Shown here in pieces: positions 41,001-48,467 of a stretch of DNA of 64,000 nucleotides (position 1 is the first letter of the stretch; each line of letters begins with the position of its first letter). Position numbers and translations under genes: made by a program. This DNA is from Miltoncostaea sp963703045 (GTDB lineage Bacteria > Actinomycetota > Thermoleophilia > Miltoncostaeales > Miltoncostaeaceae), in NCBI GenBank assembly GCA_963703045.1, contig OY969782.1:434001-498000 (forward strand). The letters are read 5' to 3'. The notes below the pieces were generated by a model, which saw only the letters and a list, made by a program, of their open reading frames with translations, was not told where the DNA came from and did no database searches.

Positions 41001-41320
41001 ACGCCGGCGGCCGCCAGCTCCATCGCCAGGTTGAGGGCGGTCTGGCCGCCGAGGGTGGGCAGCAGGGCGTCCGGGCGCTCCAGCGCGATGACGGCCTCGA
41101 CCGTCTCGATGTCGAGCGGCTCGACGTAGGTGCGGTCGGCGACCGAGGGGTCGGTCATGATCGTGGCCGGGTTCGAGTTGACGAGCACCACGCGGTAGCC
41201 CTCGGCGCGCAGCGCGCGGGCGCCCTGGGTCCCCGAGTAGTCGAACTCGCCGGCCTGGCCGATGACGATCGGTCCGCTGCCGAGGATGAGGATCGTGTGC
41301 AGGTCGTCGCGGCGGGGCAC
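38084..41320 (-). CDS. carB: Carbamoyl-phosphate synthase large subunit
   Basis: Makes carbamoyl phosphate for pyrimidines and arginine. The 1,078 residues hold two ATP-grasp halves. The first has LGSGPIVIGQAGEFDYSG, TYVEPLDIE, LPTLGGQTALNLA and EMNPRVSRSSALASKATG. The second has LGSGPNRIGQGIEFDYCC, AQLGGQTPLRLARGL and EANPRASRTVPFVSKATG. A C-terminal regulatory MGS domain (ALDLIGAGEIAMVVNTPRGG) completes it. The GTG shares one base with the carA stop (TAGTG). A CTCAGG/CCTGAG hairpin spans its stop codon without a U-tract. Confidence 0.97.
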   Translation of the reverse strand: MPRRDDLHTILILGSGPIVIGQAGEFDYSGTQGARALRAEGYRVVLVNSNPATIMTDPSVADRTYVEPLDIETVEAVIALERPDALLPTLGGQTALNLAMELAAAGVLERHGVELIGADVAAIRRAEDREVFRDTMTAAGLAVPENRVVSDLEDGLAAGRELGLPVILRPAYTLGGEGGGVAHSMDELARMLAGALAASPIGQVLVDRSLIGWAEIELEVVRDSADNAIIVCAIENIDPMGVHTGDSVTVAPTMTLTDGELQGLRDAAITVIRAVGVATGGANVQFALDRATGEVVVIEMNPRVSRSSALASKATGFPIAKIAARLAVGYTLDELPNEITGVTPASFEPTLDYVAVKVPRFAFEKVPGASTELTTHMKSVGEVLALGRTFGEAFGKAMAGRELDVRSVTPAGLDEAIARLRTPSADRYDVLLWALRNGATVDDLHAATLIDPWFLAELAALAAAGAEIAGTPLGELDGPALRRARRAGLTDRDIAAETGAGEREVGDRRRALGVRPTYHAVDTCGAEFAALTPYYYAAFESETELARDDRPSIVVLGSGPNRIGQGIEFDYCCVHAAETARALGHAAVMINCNPETVSTDHGVSDRLYMEPVTIDSVLDICAVERPVGVIAQLGGQTPLRLARGLSEAGVPILGTSPDAIDLAEDRGRFGALLSRLGLDAPPWAIAHGGAEALAAADEVGYPVLVRPSYVLGGRAMAVCDSPAALRAYLERERPEGVLLVDRFLENAVELDVDALADGSDCWVAAVMEHVEAAGVHSGDSACVLPAQTAGPGLVAELEEQTAALAAGLGVVGLLNVQFAVRDGRIHVIEANPRASRTVPFVSKATGVPLVPHAVRLMLGARLGELDLPAASAPRQVAVKEAVLPFSRFPGADPVLGPEMRATGEVMGLGGSFAEAFAKAQRGAGQALPSTGGAFVSARDADKPRAVAVAARLARSGLSLAATAGTAAALTAAGLEVRTVRKIDEGSPNALDLIGAGEIAMVVNTPRGGQGARTDGYEIRASAVRAGIPCITTIEAAEAAAAAIASGPGSPPRALQDGGRPARAGTAFRPGAPARSGST

Positions 41321-42387
41321 TAGCGGGCACCGCCGATCGCGGTGACGAACTCGCGGAACATGTAGCGGGCGTCCCGCGGCCCGGGCCGCGCCTCGGGGTG
41401 GTACTGCACCGACCAGGCCCGCAGCTCGGGGGCGGCGATGCCCTCGACCGAACCGTCGAACAGGCTCGTGCGGGTGACCTCGACGGCATCGGGGAGGTCG
41501 TCGGCCACCACCGCGTAGCCGTGGTTCTGCACCGTGATCTCGACGCGGCCGTCGTCGCTGCGGCGCACGGGGTGGTTGGCGCCGCGGTGCCCGAAGGCCA
41601 GCTTCTCGGTGCGCAGCCCCAGGGCGTGGGCGAGCATCTGGTGGCCGAGGCAGATGCCGAACACGGGCACCTGGCCGAGCAGCCCCCGCACCGTCTCGAT
41701 GACCGGCGTCACCGCGGCCGGGTCGCCGGGCCCGTTGGAGACGAACACGCCGTCCGGGCCGCGCGCCAGCACCTCGTCGGCACCGGTCCCGGCCGGCACC
41801 ACGTCGAGGCGGCAGCCGGCGGCGACCAGGCCGGCGGCGATGCTCTCCTTCATGCCGCAGTCGATGGCGACCACCCGGGGGCCGTCCTCGCCCCGAGTGT
41901 GGGGGGCGGCGGCCGCGGCGGACGCCAGATCGCGCCCGTCGAGGACGGGGTGCGCCCGCACCCGCGCCAGCAGCTCCTCGGCGCCCAGCTCGGTGCTGAT
42001 GCCCCCGCGCATCGCGCCGCGATCGCGCAGATGGCGCACGAGGCGGCGCGTGTCGCAGTCGTCGACCGCCACGACGCCCCGGGCGCGCAGCCATGCGCAC
42101 CAGCCCTCGGACCCCGCGGCGCCCGGCCCATCGCCGGCGCGGGCCATGATGACGCCCTCGGTCCACGGCCGCGCGCTCTCGTCGTGCCCGGGCCCGGCGC
42201 CGTAGTTGCCGATCATGGGCGCGGTGAAGCAGAGGATCTGGCCCATGTAGGAGGGGTCGGTGACGGCCTCCTGGTAGCCGGTCATGCCGGTCGTGAAGAC
42301 CATCTCCCCGAGCGCCGTGCCCGGCGCGGCCACGCCGCGCGCCTCGAGCACGAGGCCGTCCTCGAGCACGACGAGCGCGGCCGTCAC
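41320..42387 (-). CDS. carA: Carbamoyl-phosphate synthase small subunit
   Basis: Glutamine amidotransferase subunit that supplies ammonia to CarB. The N-terminal domain has GEMVFTTGMTGYQEAVTDPSYMGQ; the class-I amidotransferase domain has the nucleophile in FGICLGHQMLAHALG and His-Glu in SVQYHPEARPGP. Length is 355 residues. The GTG overlaps the stop of the isochorismatase-like gene as GTGA. Confidence 0.96.
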   Translation of the reverse strand: MTAALVVLEDGLVLEARGVAAPGTALGEMVFTTGMTGYQEAVTDPSYMGQILCFTAPMIGNYGAGPGHDESARPWTEGVIMARAGDGPGAAGSEGWCAWLRARGVVAVDDCDTRRLVRHLRDRGAMRGGISTELGAEELLARVRAHPVLDGRDLASAAAAAPHTRGEDGPRVVAIDCGMKESIAAGLVAAGCRLDVVPAGTGADEVLARGPDGVFVSNGPGDPAAVTPVIETVRGLLGQVPVFGICLGHQMLAHALGLRTEKLAFGHRGANHPVRRSDDGRVEITVQNHGYAVVADDLPDAVEVTRTSLFDGSVEGIAAPELRAWSVQYHPEARPGPRDARYMFREFVTAIGGAR

Positions 42388-42959
42388 CGCACCAGCTTCG
42401 AGATCGCCTTGAACTCGGGGGAGCCGGCCACCTCGAGCATCTCGAAGAGGGCCATCTCCGAGCTCGTGACGTGTGCGCCGGCCGCCGCCATGCGCTCGAG
42501 CGCGAGGGCCTTGTTCGCCGGCGCCCGCGACGAGGTGGCGTCGGCGGCCACGTGCACCTCGTAGCCGCGGTCCAGCAGGTCGAGGACGGTCTGGTTGACG
42601 CAGACGTGCGCCTCGATGCCGGCCACCACCCACGCCGTGCACCCGGCCGCCGCGAGCGCCGCGTCGAAGGCGTCGACCCCGCACGCCGAGAAGCGCAGCT
42701 TCTCGACCGGCTCGACCCCCTCGGGCAGCCGCCCGGCGACCTCGCCGACCGTCGAGCCGAGCCCCTTCGGGTACTGCTCGCTCACGAGCACCGGGCGGCC
42801 CAGCACCCCGAAGCCCTCCGCGAGCAGGCCGCAGGCGGCGACCGTCGCGTCGAAGGCGTCGATCACCGGCCGGAAGCCCTCCTGCACGTCGACCACCACC
42901 AGCCCCACCGCCTCCCGGCGCAGCAGCGCCGGGTGCCTCCGCACGCCTACATCCGCCAT
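42384..42959 (-). CDS. Isochorismatase-like cysteine hydrolase inside the pyr operon
   Basis: Cysteine hydrolase of 191 residues with the triad Asp in VVVDVQEGFRP, Lys in PVEKLRFSA and Cys in GIEAHVCVNQT. Relatives include nicotinamidase, N-carbamoylsarcosine amidase and ureidoacrylate hydrolase. It overlaps pyrC by 13 bases and carA by four, so it is co-translated with the pyrimidine enzymes. A role with a carbamoylated or ring-opened pyrimidine is a contextual inference; the substrate is unknown. Confidence 0.85.
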   Translation of the reverse strand: MADVGVRRHPALLRREAVGLVVVDVQEGFRPVIDAFDATVAACGLLAEGFGVLGRPVLVSEQYPKGLGSTVGEVAGRLPEGVEPVEKLRFSACGVDAFDAALAAAGCTAWVVAGIEAHVCVNQTVLDLLDRGYEVHVAADATSSRAPANKALALERMAAAGAHVTSSEMALFEMLEVAGSPEFKAISKLVR

Positions 42960-44245
42960 GCGACCCTCCCTCCCGCGATCGTGAGCGCCACGCGGCCGGC
43001 GAGCTCCTCGCCGAGCCACGCCGAGTTGCGCGACTTGCTCCGGAACCCCCCCTGCCCGACCACCACCGTCGCCTCGGGGTCGACCAGGGCCACGTCGGCC
43101 ACCGCCCCGTCGGCGAGCGTGGGCGCCGGCAGGCCCAGCACGGCCGCCGCGTCGGTGCTCATGCGCCGCGCGAGCGTCGCCAGGTCCACGTGCCCCGGAC
43201 GCACCAGCGCCGTGTTGCAGACGGCGAAGGCCGTCTCGAGGCCGGTGATGCCGAAGGGGGCCTCCTCGAAGGGCACCTCCTTCTCGTCGGCGTCGTGGGG
43301 GGCGTGGTCGGTCGCCACGCAGTCGAGCGTGCCGTCGACCAGCGCGGCGATCAGCGACCGGCGGTCCGACTCCTCGCGCAGGGGCGGGTTCATCTTGTGC
43401 CGGCTCGCGTCGAGCGACATGACCGCCTCGTCGGTGAGCGCCAGGTGGTGCGGGGTCACCTCGCCGGTGATCCGCACCCCGCGCGCCTTCGCGCGGCGGA
43501 TCTCCTCGACCGTCTCGGCCGCCGAGACGTGGCAGATGTGGATCCAGCCGCCCTCGTACTCGGCGAGGGCGGCGTCGCGGGCGACGGCGACGCTCTCGGA
43601 GATGGAGGGGATGCCCTCCAGGCCGAGGCGGCTCGCGACCGCGCCCTCGTGCGCGACCCCGCGGCCCGACAGCCGCACGTCCTCCTCGTGCAGCACGAGG
43701 GGGACGCCGGTGATCTGCTGGTACTGCAGCGCGCGGCGCATCACCCGGGCGTCGGAGACGGGATGGCCGTCGTCGCTGAAGCCCACCGCGCCGAGGCCCG
43801 CCAGCTCGACCTGCTCGGTCAGCTCCCGGCCCTCCTGCCCCACCGTGATGGCCGCCAGGAAGCCGACCCGGATCACCGCCTCCTGCTCGCCGCGCTCGAG
43901 CAGCGCGCCGAGCACCGCCGCGGTGTCGACCACGGGGGTGGTGTTGGGCATGGCCACGATGGTCACGAACCCGCCGGCGGCCGCCGCGAGGCTGCCCGTG
44001 GCGATGTCCTCCAGGTCCTCGCGACCGGGCGTGCGCAGGTGCACGTGGGGGTTGACGAACCCGGGCAGGGCGACCATCCCCGTGCCGTCCACGACCTCCA
44101 GGCCGTCCGGGTCGCCGCCGATGACGCCGTCGCGCACGACCAGGTCGCGCACCTCGTCGATGCCCGCGGCGGGGTCGAGCACGCGCGCGCCGCGGATGAC
44201 CAGCGAGGCACCGGGGCCCGGCTTCTGCACCAGCCGGACGCTCAC
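42947..44245 (-). CDS. pyrC: Dihydroorotase
   Basis: Closes carbamoyl aspartate to dihydroorotate. Class I type, 432 residues. Metal-binding FVNPHVHLRTPG, MPNTTPVVD, SDDGHPVSD, VLHEEDVRL, HICHVSAAETVEEI, and the catalytic VATDHAPHDADEKEVPFEEAPFGITGLET. The carboxylated Lys of other dihydroorotases is replaced here by the GFSDDGHP segment, as in class I enzymes. The ATG overlaps the pyrB stop (ATGA). Confidence 0.95.
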   Translation of the reverse strand: MSVRLVQKPGPGASLVIRGARVLDPAAGIDEVRDLVVRDGVIGGDPDGLEVVDGTGMVALPGFVNPHVHLRTPGREDLEDIATGSLAAAAGGFVTIVAMPNTTPVVDTAAVLGALLERGEQEAVIRVGFLAAITVGQEGRELTEQVELAGLGAVGFSDDGHPVSDARVMRRALQYQQITGVPLVLHEEDVRLSGRGVAHEGAVASRLGLEGIPSISESVAVARDAALAEYEGGWIHICHVSAAETVEEIRRAKARGVRITGEVTPHHLALTDEAVMSLDASRHKMNPPLREESDRRSLIAALVDGTLDCVATDHAPHDADEKEVPFEEAPFGITGLETAFAVCNTALVRPGHVDLATLARRMSTDAAAVLGLPAPTLADGAVADVALVDPEATVVVGQGGFRSKSRNSAWLGEELAGRVALTIAGGRVAWRM

Positions 44246-45201
44246 GAGACCGCCACGGCGCCGAGCGGCACGTCGGCGGGCTCCGAGCTGCCCCCGGGCC
44301 CGGCCAGCACGTCGTAGAGCACCGCCATCCTCACCACCATCCCGTTCGCGGCCTGTCGTTCGATGAGCGTCGCGGGGTCGTCCGCCAGATCCCCCGAGAT
44401 CTCGACGCCGCGGTTGATCGGCCCGGCGTGCATCACGCGCTGGCCGGGACGCAGGCGCCCGTGGTTGATGCCGTAGGTCATCGCGTACTCGCGCAGCGAG
44501 GGGACGAAGCCGCCCGGGCCCATCCGCTCGAGCTGCATACGCAGCACGTAGACCACGTCGGCGTCTGCCACGTCGCGCACGTCGGTCGATGTGCTCACAC
44601 CGAGTGCCGCCTCGGCGTCGCGGGGCAGCAGGGTGGGCGGGGCGATCAGCGTCACGCGCGCGCCCATCATCTGGAAGCCGCGGATGCCCGAGCGCGCCAC
44701 CCGCGAGTGGGCGATGTCGCCGACGAAGGCGACGTGCAGGCCGTCGAGCGGCCCGACCTCGCGCTCGATCGTGTAGAGGTCGAGCAGCGTCTGGGTCGGG
44801 TGCTCGTGCTTGCCGTCACCGGCGTTGATCACCGCGGCGTCGGTGTACCGCGCCGCCATCCGGCAGGCGCCGACCGACGCGTGGCGGATCACCAGCACGT
44901 CGGGCGCGTAGGAGTTGAGGGTGATGACCGTGTCCTTGAGGGTCTCCCCCTTCTCCACGCTCGAGCCCGAGCCCTTGACGTTGACCACGTCGGCCGAGAG
45001 GCGCTTGCCCGCCAGCTCGAACGAGGTGGACGTACGCGTGGACGCCTCGAAGAACATGTTGATGACGGTGCGGCCGCGCAGGGTCGGCACCTTCTTGATG
45101 TCGCGCTTCATGACCTCGGCGAAGCGGTTGCCCACGCGCAGGATGCGCGCGATCTCCGCCCGGTCGAGATCCCCGATCGTCAGCAGCGAGCGCCGCGTCA
45201 T
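44242..45201 (-). CDS. pyrB: Aspartate carbamoyltransferase catalytic chain
   Basis: First committed step of pyrimidine synthesis. The 319 residues carry the carbamoyl-phosphate loop FFEASTRTSTSFELAGKRL, VIRHASVGA, and the aspartate-binding GDGKHEHPTQTLLDLYTI and HAGPINRGVEI. No pyrI regulatory gene is nearby. The ATG overlaps the pyrR stop (ATGA). Confidence 0.96.
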   Translation of the reverse strand: MTRRSLLTIGDLDRAEIARILRVGNRFAEVMKRDIKKVPTLRGRTVINMFFEASTRTSTSFELAGKRLSADVVNVKGSGSSVEKGETLKDTVITLNSYAPDVLVIRHASVGACRMAARYTDAAVINAGDGKHEHPTQTLLDLYTIEREVGPLDGLHVAFVGDIAHSRVARSGIRGFQMMGARVTLIAPPTLLPRDAEAALGVSTSTDVRDVADADVVYVLRMQLERMGPGGFVPSLREYAMTYGINHGRLRPGQRVMHAGPINRGVEISGDLADDPATLIERQAANGMVVRMAVLYDVLAGPGGSSEPADVPLGAVAVS

Positions 45202-45755
45202 CGGCTCACCCCTCCCTCGTTCTCGAGGACGACCTCGTCGCGACCGTCGATCTCGGCGAGGCGCACGCTGATCCGCTCCGAGCGCGCGGTCGGCAGGTTC
45301 TTGCCCACGTAGTCGGGGCGGATCGGCAGCTCGCGGTGACCGCGGTCCACCAGCACCGCGAGCTGCACCATGGGCGGTCGGCCGTAGTCGAAGATCGCGT
45401 CGATCGCCGCCCGGATCGTGCGCCCGGTGAAGAGCACGTCGTCGACCAGGATGACGGCGCGCTCGGAGACGTCGAAGTCGAGGATCGTGTCGCCGACGAC
45501 CGGGAGCGCGCCGCGCCGGGCGTCCAGCCCGACGTCGTCGCGGTAGAGCGCGATGTCCACGGTGCCCGTCGCCGGCGGCGTGCCGGCGAACTGGCCGATG
45601 AGGTCCGCCAGCCGTGCCGCCAGGGGCACGCCGCGGGTGTGGATGCCGACCAGGGCCAGCCGCGAGGGCGCCCCGTGCCGCTCCACGATCTCGTGGGCGA
45701 TGCGGGCGAGCGTGCGGCGGACCTGGTCGTCGTCGACCAGGACCTTGTCTGCCAT
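45198..45755 (-). CDS. pyrR: Pyrimidine operon regulator PyrR / uracil phosphoribosyltransferase
   Basis: UMP-responsive RNA-binding regulator with weak uracil phosphoribosyltransferase activity. The 185 residues have VLVDDDQVRRTLARIAHEIVER, VGIHTRGVPLAARLADLI, and the PRPP loop VILVDDVLFTGRTIRAAIDAIFDYGRP shortened here to its key part VDDVLFTGRT. Its ATG stands two bases after the stop of a 14-residue leader peptide and downstream of a PyrR-box hairpin, so the operon is probably controlled by its own product. Confidence 0.95.
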   Translation of the reverse strand: MADKVLVDDDQVRRTLARIAHEIVERHGAPSRLALVGIHTRGVPLAARLADLIGQFAGTPPATGTVDIALYRDDVGLDARRGALPVVGDTILDFDVSERAVILVDDVLFTGRTIRAAIDAIFDYGRPPMVQLAVLVDRGHRELPIRPDYVGKNLPTARSERISVRLAEIDGRDEVVLENEGGVSR

Positions 45756-45757
45756 GG

Positions 45758-45802
45758 CTAGGTCCGCGCGGTGGTGCGGGCGCGGGCGCTGCAGTGGCTC
45801 AT
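45758..45802 (-). CDS. Leader peptide of the pyr operon
   Basis: A 14-codon frame (MSHCSARARTTART) starts at an ATG six bases after AAGGAG, the best Shine-Dalgarno site in the leader, and stops at TAG two bases before the pyrR ATG (TAGCCATG). pyrR itself has no separate Shine-Dalgarno, so it is probably reached by termination-reinitiation. Too short for homology; the evidence is the ribosome-binding site and spacing. Confidence 0.55.
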   Translation of the reverse strand: MSHCSARARTTART

Positions 45803-45807
45803 CGTCG

Positions 45808-45844
45808 CTCCTTCTCGGCCTCTCGGGACCGGGTTAAAGGCCAA
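45808..45844 (-). promoter_or_regulatory. PyrR-binding hairpin overlapping the leader Shine-Dalgarno
   Basis: In the minus-strand RNA, UUGGCC pairs with GGCCGA and closes a loop containing GGUCCCGAGAGGCC, which agrees with the PyrR box ARUCCNGNGAGGYU at 12 of 14 positions. The AAGGAG site follows directly. PyrR-UMP binding would therefore hinder ribosome access, i.e. translational repression as reported for mycobacterial pyr operons; there is no terminator here. Confidence 0.7.
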
Positions 45845-45901
45845 CCGCGAGGACCGTATCAGAGGGGCCCGACAGCCCGTCGCACCCCGAGACCCGTCGC
45901 C

Positions 45902-46924
45902 TCATTCCGCGTCGTCCCACCCGGCGTCGTCGGCGTCGTCGGCGTCGGGCACCCCCGCGGGCTCGTCGCGTCGCATCGGCGCCGGGTGCACGATCGGCGG
46001 CCCCCGCTCGGGCAGCGGCACCTCGACCCGGTCGAAGTCACGGGGCACGACGACGCGCTCGAAGACCGCGGTGGCCTCGGCGCGCACGTCCCGGGGGGCG
46101 AAGCGGGCCGACAGGTGGGTGAGCGCCAGCAGCCCGACGTCGGCCTCGCGGCCGATCTCGGCCGCCTCGCCGGCGGTCGAGTGGCGCGTCTCGCGGGCGC
46201 GGGCGCGGTCCTCGTCGAGGAAGGTGGCCTCGTGCACGAGCAACGACGCGCCGCGGGCGGCCTCGCGCGTCGCGTCGCAGGGTCCGGTGTCGCCGCTCAG
46301 CACCACCGCGCGGCCCGGGCGCGGCGCGCCCATCACCTCGGCGGGCCGCACGAGGCGGCCGTCGGGCGTGGTCACCTCCCCGCCGCGCTGGAGCACGCCG
46401 AACTCGGGCCCCTCGGGGACGCCGAGCGCACGGGCGGCCGCGATGTCGAACGCGCCGGGGCGGTCCTCCTCGGCCAGCACGTAGCCGATCGACGACACCG
46501 AGTGCGCGGTCGGGAAGGCGCCGATGTGGAATCCGTCGCCCGCCCAGGCGGTCTCGGCGCCGTCCGCGCCGACCTCCTCCATGTCGACGGGGAACGGCAG
46601 GCGGCCGATGATCGGCGCCAGCCGCTCCATGGTGCGCACCATGCCGGGGGGGCCGATCACCAGCAGCGCGCGCTCGCGGCCGCGCAGCCCGAACGTCTTG
46701 AGCATGCCCGGCAGACCCAGGTAGTGGTCGCCGTGCATGTGGGTCAGGAGGATCAGGTCGAGGTCGGCCAGGCCGAGGCCCGAGCGCAGCAGCTGGCGCT
46801 GGGTGCCCTCGCCGCAGTCGACCAACCAGCGCTCGCCGCCGCGGGCGATGAGGGTGGCCGCCGTGCCGCGGGCCGCGGTGGGGACCGATGCCGCCGTGCC
46901 GACGAACGTGACGAAGAGGTCCAC
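45902..46924 (-). CDS. rnz: Ribonuclease Z
   Basis: tRNA 3'-end processing endonuclease of the metallo-beta-lactamase fold. The 340 residues hold VDCGEGTQRQL, the zinc motif LTHMHGDHYLGLPG, the PTAHSVSSIGY segment, VVLSGDTGPCD, LVHEATF, and the HSTAGEAA and LTHLSARF motifs of RNase Z. The acidic Asp-rich C-terminus is extra. The GTG lies six bases after TAGGAT (46931-46936), so this mRNA too is probably leaderless. Confidence 0.94.
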   Translation of the reverse strand: MDLFVTFVGTAASVPTAARGTAATLIARGGERWLVDCGEGTQRQLLRSGLGLADLDLILLTHMHGDHYLGLPGMLKTFGLRGRERALLVIGPPGMVRTMERLAPIIGRLPFPVDMEEVGADGAETAWAGDGFHIGAFPTAHSVSSIGYVLAEEDRPGAFDIAAARALGVPEGPEFGVLQRGGEVTTPDGRLVRPAEVMGAPRPGRAVVLSGDTGPCDATREAARGASLLVHEATFLDEDRARARETRHSTAGEAAEIGREADVGLLALTHLSARFAPRDVRAEATAVFERVVVPRDFDRVEVPLPERGPPIVHPAPMRRDEPAGVPDADDADDAGWDDAE

Positions 46925-46930
46925 CGGGCG

Positions 46931-46936
46931 ATCCTA
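46931..46936 (-). promoter_or_regulatory. -10 box (TAGGAT), leaderless rnz
   Basis: TAGGAT on the minus strand, six bases before the rnz GTG. Confidence 0.45.
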
Positions 46937-46971
46937 GTGACCGTGCCCGCGACCCCCCGGCCGGGACATCC

Positions 46972-47502
46972 TCAGCCGCGCACGAGCGCGGGGTCGAGCG
47001 GCCCCTCGGGGGCGTCCACGCACCAGAACGCGACCCGCGGTGGCGCTCCCGGCCGCAGCTCCAGCTCGGCCATGGAGTGACGGGGTGCGCGGCGGCGATC
47101 GGTCGGGCTGCCGGGGTTGAGGATGAAGAAGCCGTCCGGCGCGGTCTGGTGCAGCGGGATGTGCGAGTGGCCGAACACCACGCCCGCCGCCCCCGGGAAC
47201 CGGCGTCGCATGCGCTCGAGGCGACCGGCCTCGGGCCCCGCGTCGTGCACCACCCCGATGCGCAGGCCTGCCGCCTCCATCTCGGCGGCGGGCGGCAGCG
47301 CCGCGCGCACCTCGCGCTCCTCCACGTTGCCGTGCACGGCGACCAGCGGCGGCCCGAGGGAGCGCACGACGGCGAGGGTGCCGGCGTCGGACCAGTCGCC
47401 CGCGTGCACGATCGCGTCCGCCGCGCGCAGCCGCGCGAGGCACCCCGGCGGCAGCGCGCCGCGGCGCGGCAGGTGGGTGTCGGAGATCACCGCGATGCGC
47501 AC
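46972..47502 (-). CDS. YfcE/MJ0936-type metallophosphoesterase
   Basis: Calcineurin-like phosphodiesterase of 176 residues: ISDTHLPRRG, VHAGDWSD, VHGNVEER and VVFGHSHIPLHQ cover the dimetal-binding motifs, closing with FILNPGSPTDRR. Members hydrolyse model phosphodiesters and cyclic nucleotides; the in vivo substrate is unknown. It runs in the same direction as rnz after a 47-bp gap. Confidence 0.9.
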   Translation of the reverse strand: MRIAVISDTHLPRRGALPPGCLARLRAADAIVHAGDWSDAGTLAVVRSLGPPLVAVHGNVEEREVRAALPPAAEMEAAGLRIGVVHDAGPEAGRLERMRRRFPGAAGVVFGHSHIPLHQTAPDGFFILNPGSPTDRRRAPRHSMAELELRPGAPPRVAFWCVDAPEGPLDPALVRG

Positions 47503-47535
47503 GCGCCGATGATGCCCGACCCGTCCCCGGGCGAG

Positions 47536-48408
47536 TCAGCCGGGGCGGCGTCCCGACGCGACGATCGTCTCGCCCGGGAACTCGAGGCCGTCGCCCGCGG
47601 CGTACGGGACGGCCGCCGCCAGGGCACGGTCGCGCAGGCGCGCGACCCCCGCGGGCGGCAGGCCGGCGATGATCCCGGAGAGCGGCCCGGCGAGGGCGGT
47701 CGTGCGGTCCCACCACTCCGCGGGGGACGTCGCGCGCAGGGGCACCGGCCGCGCATCGACGCGGACGTCCGCGACCCCGGCGTCGGACAGCAGGCGGGCG
47801 AGCGCCGGCGCGTCCGAGAGCGCGAACGGGCCGGGCACGCCGGGCGGCGGGACCGGCCGGCCGAGCTCGGCGGCCACGGCGTCGAACACGATGCCCAGCC
47901 ACGGGTTGCGCCCTCGCGATCCCCAGACGGCCACGGCCATGCGCCCGCCGGGCCGCAGGACGCGCAGCATCTCGCGCACGGCCCGGGCCGGGTCGGGCAC
48001 GAACATGAGGCCCTCGCGGCAGAGCGCCACGTCGTACGCGCCCTCGGGGTCGGCGATCGCCTCGAGGTCGCGGACCGCCGCCGCGACCTGCCCGAGACCG
48101 GCCGCCGCCGCGCGCCCGGCCGCGACCGCGACCATCGCCGGCGCGACGTCCGACAGCAGCACCCGTCCGGCCGGCCCCACCCGGTGGGCCGCGGCGATGC
48201 CCGCCCCGCCCGGCCCGCACGCGAGGTCGATGACGTGCTCCCCGGGTGCCGGGGCGGTGCGCGCGAGCATCTCCCCGGTCACGGCCGCGGCGCGGGCGTC
48301 CGCGTAGTCGGCGTGGTCACCCCAGCCGGCCGCGACGGCGTCCCACATCCCGTGCAGGTGCGCGCGCGCCGGGTCCCGCGTCTGCGTGGCCGCCGTGCGT
48401 GTGGTCAT
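47536..48408 (-). CDS. SAM-dependent methyltransferase (class I)
   Basis: Methyltransferase of 290 residues: WDAVAAGWGDHADY, motif I HVIDLACGPGGAGIAAA, motif II LLSDVAPAMVAVAA, YDVALCREGLMFVPDP and MLRVLRPGGRMAVAVWG. This resembles UbiE/MT11-type small-molecule methyltransferases. It is divergent from the TetR gene across an operator-like spacer, so the regulator probably controls it. ATG at 48408 is chosen over 48429 because the longer start would overlap the repeat region. Confidence 0.85.
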   Translation of the reverse strand: MTTRTAATQTRDPARAHLHGMWDAVAAGWGDHADYADARAAAVTGEMLARTAPAPGEHVIDLACGPGGAGIAAAHRVGPAGRVLLSDVAPAMVAVAAGRAAAAGLGQVAAAVRDLEAIADPEGAYDVALCREGLMFVPDPARAVREMLRVLRPGGRMAVAVWGSRGRNPWLGIVFDAVAAELGRPVPPPGVPGPFALSDAPALARLLSDAGVADVRVDARPVPLRATSPAEWWDRTTALAGPLSGIIAGLPPAGVARLRDRALAAAVPYAAGDGLEFPGETIVASGRRPG

Positions 48409-48416
48409 GACGCCCC

Positions 48417-48467
48417 CATTCGAGTGCATTGTGGGTGTATCGAATACTGTGCCAGACTACTCGAATG
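48417..48467. promoter_or_regulatory. Operator-like repeats between methyltransferase and TetR genes
   Basis: CATTCGAG at the left and CTCGAATG at the right are exact inverted copies. Between them lies the small palindrome GTATCGAATAC (48437-48447). All three share the core TCGAAT or ATTCGA. The right arm overlaps the TetR ATG, so binding there would give autorepression. Confidence 0.5.
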
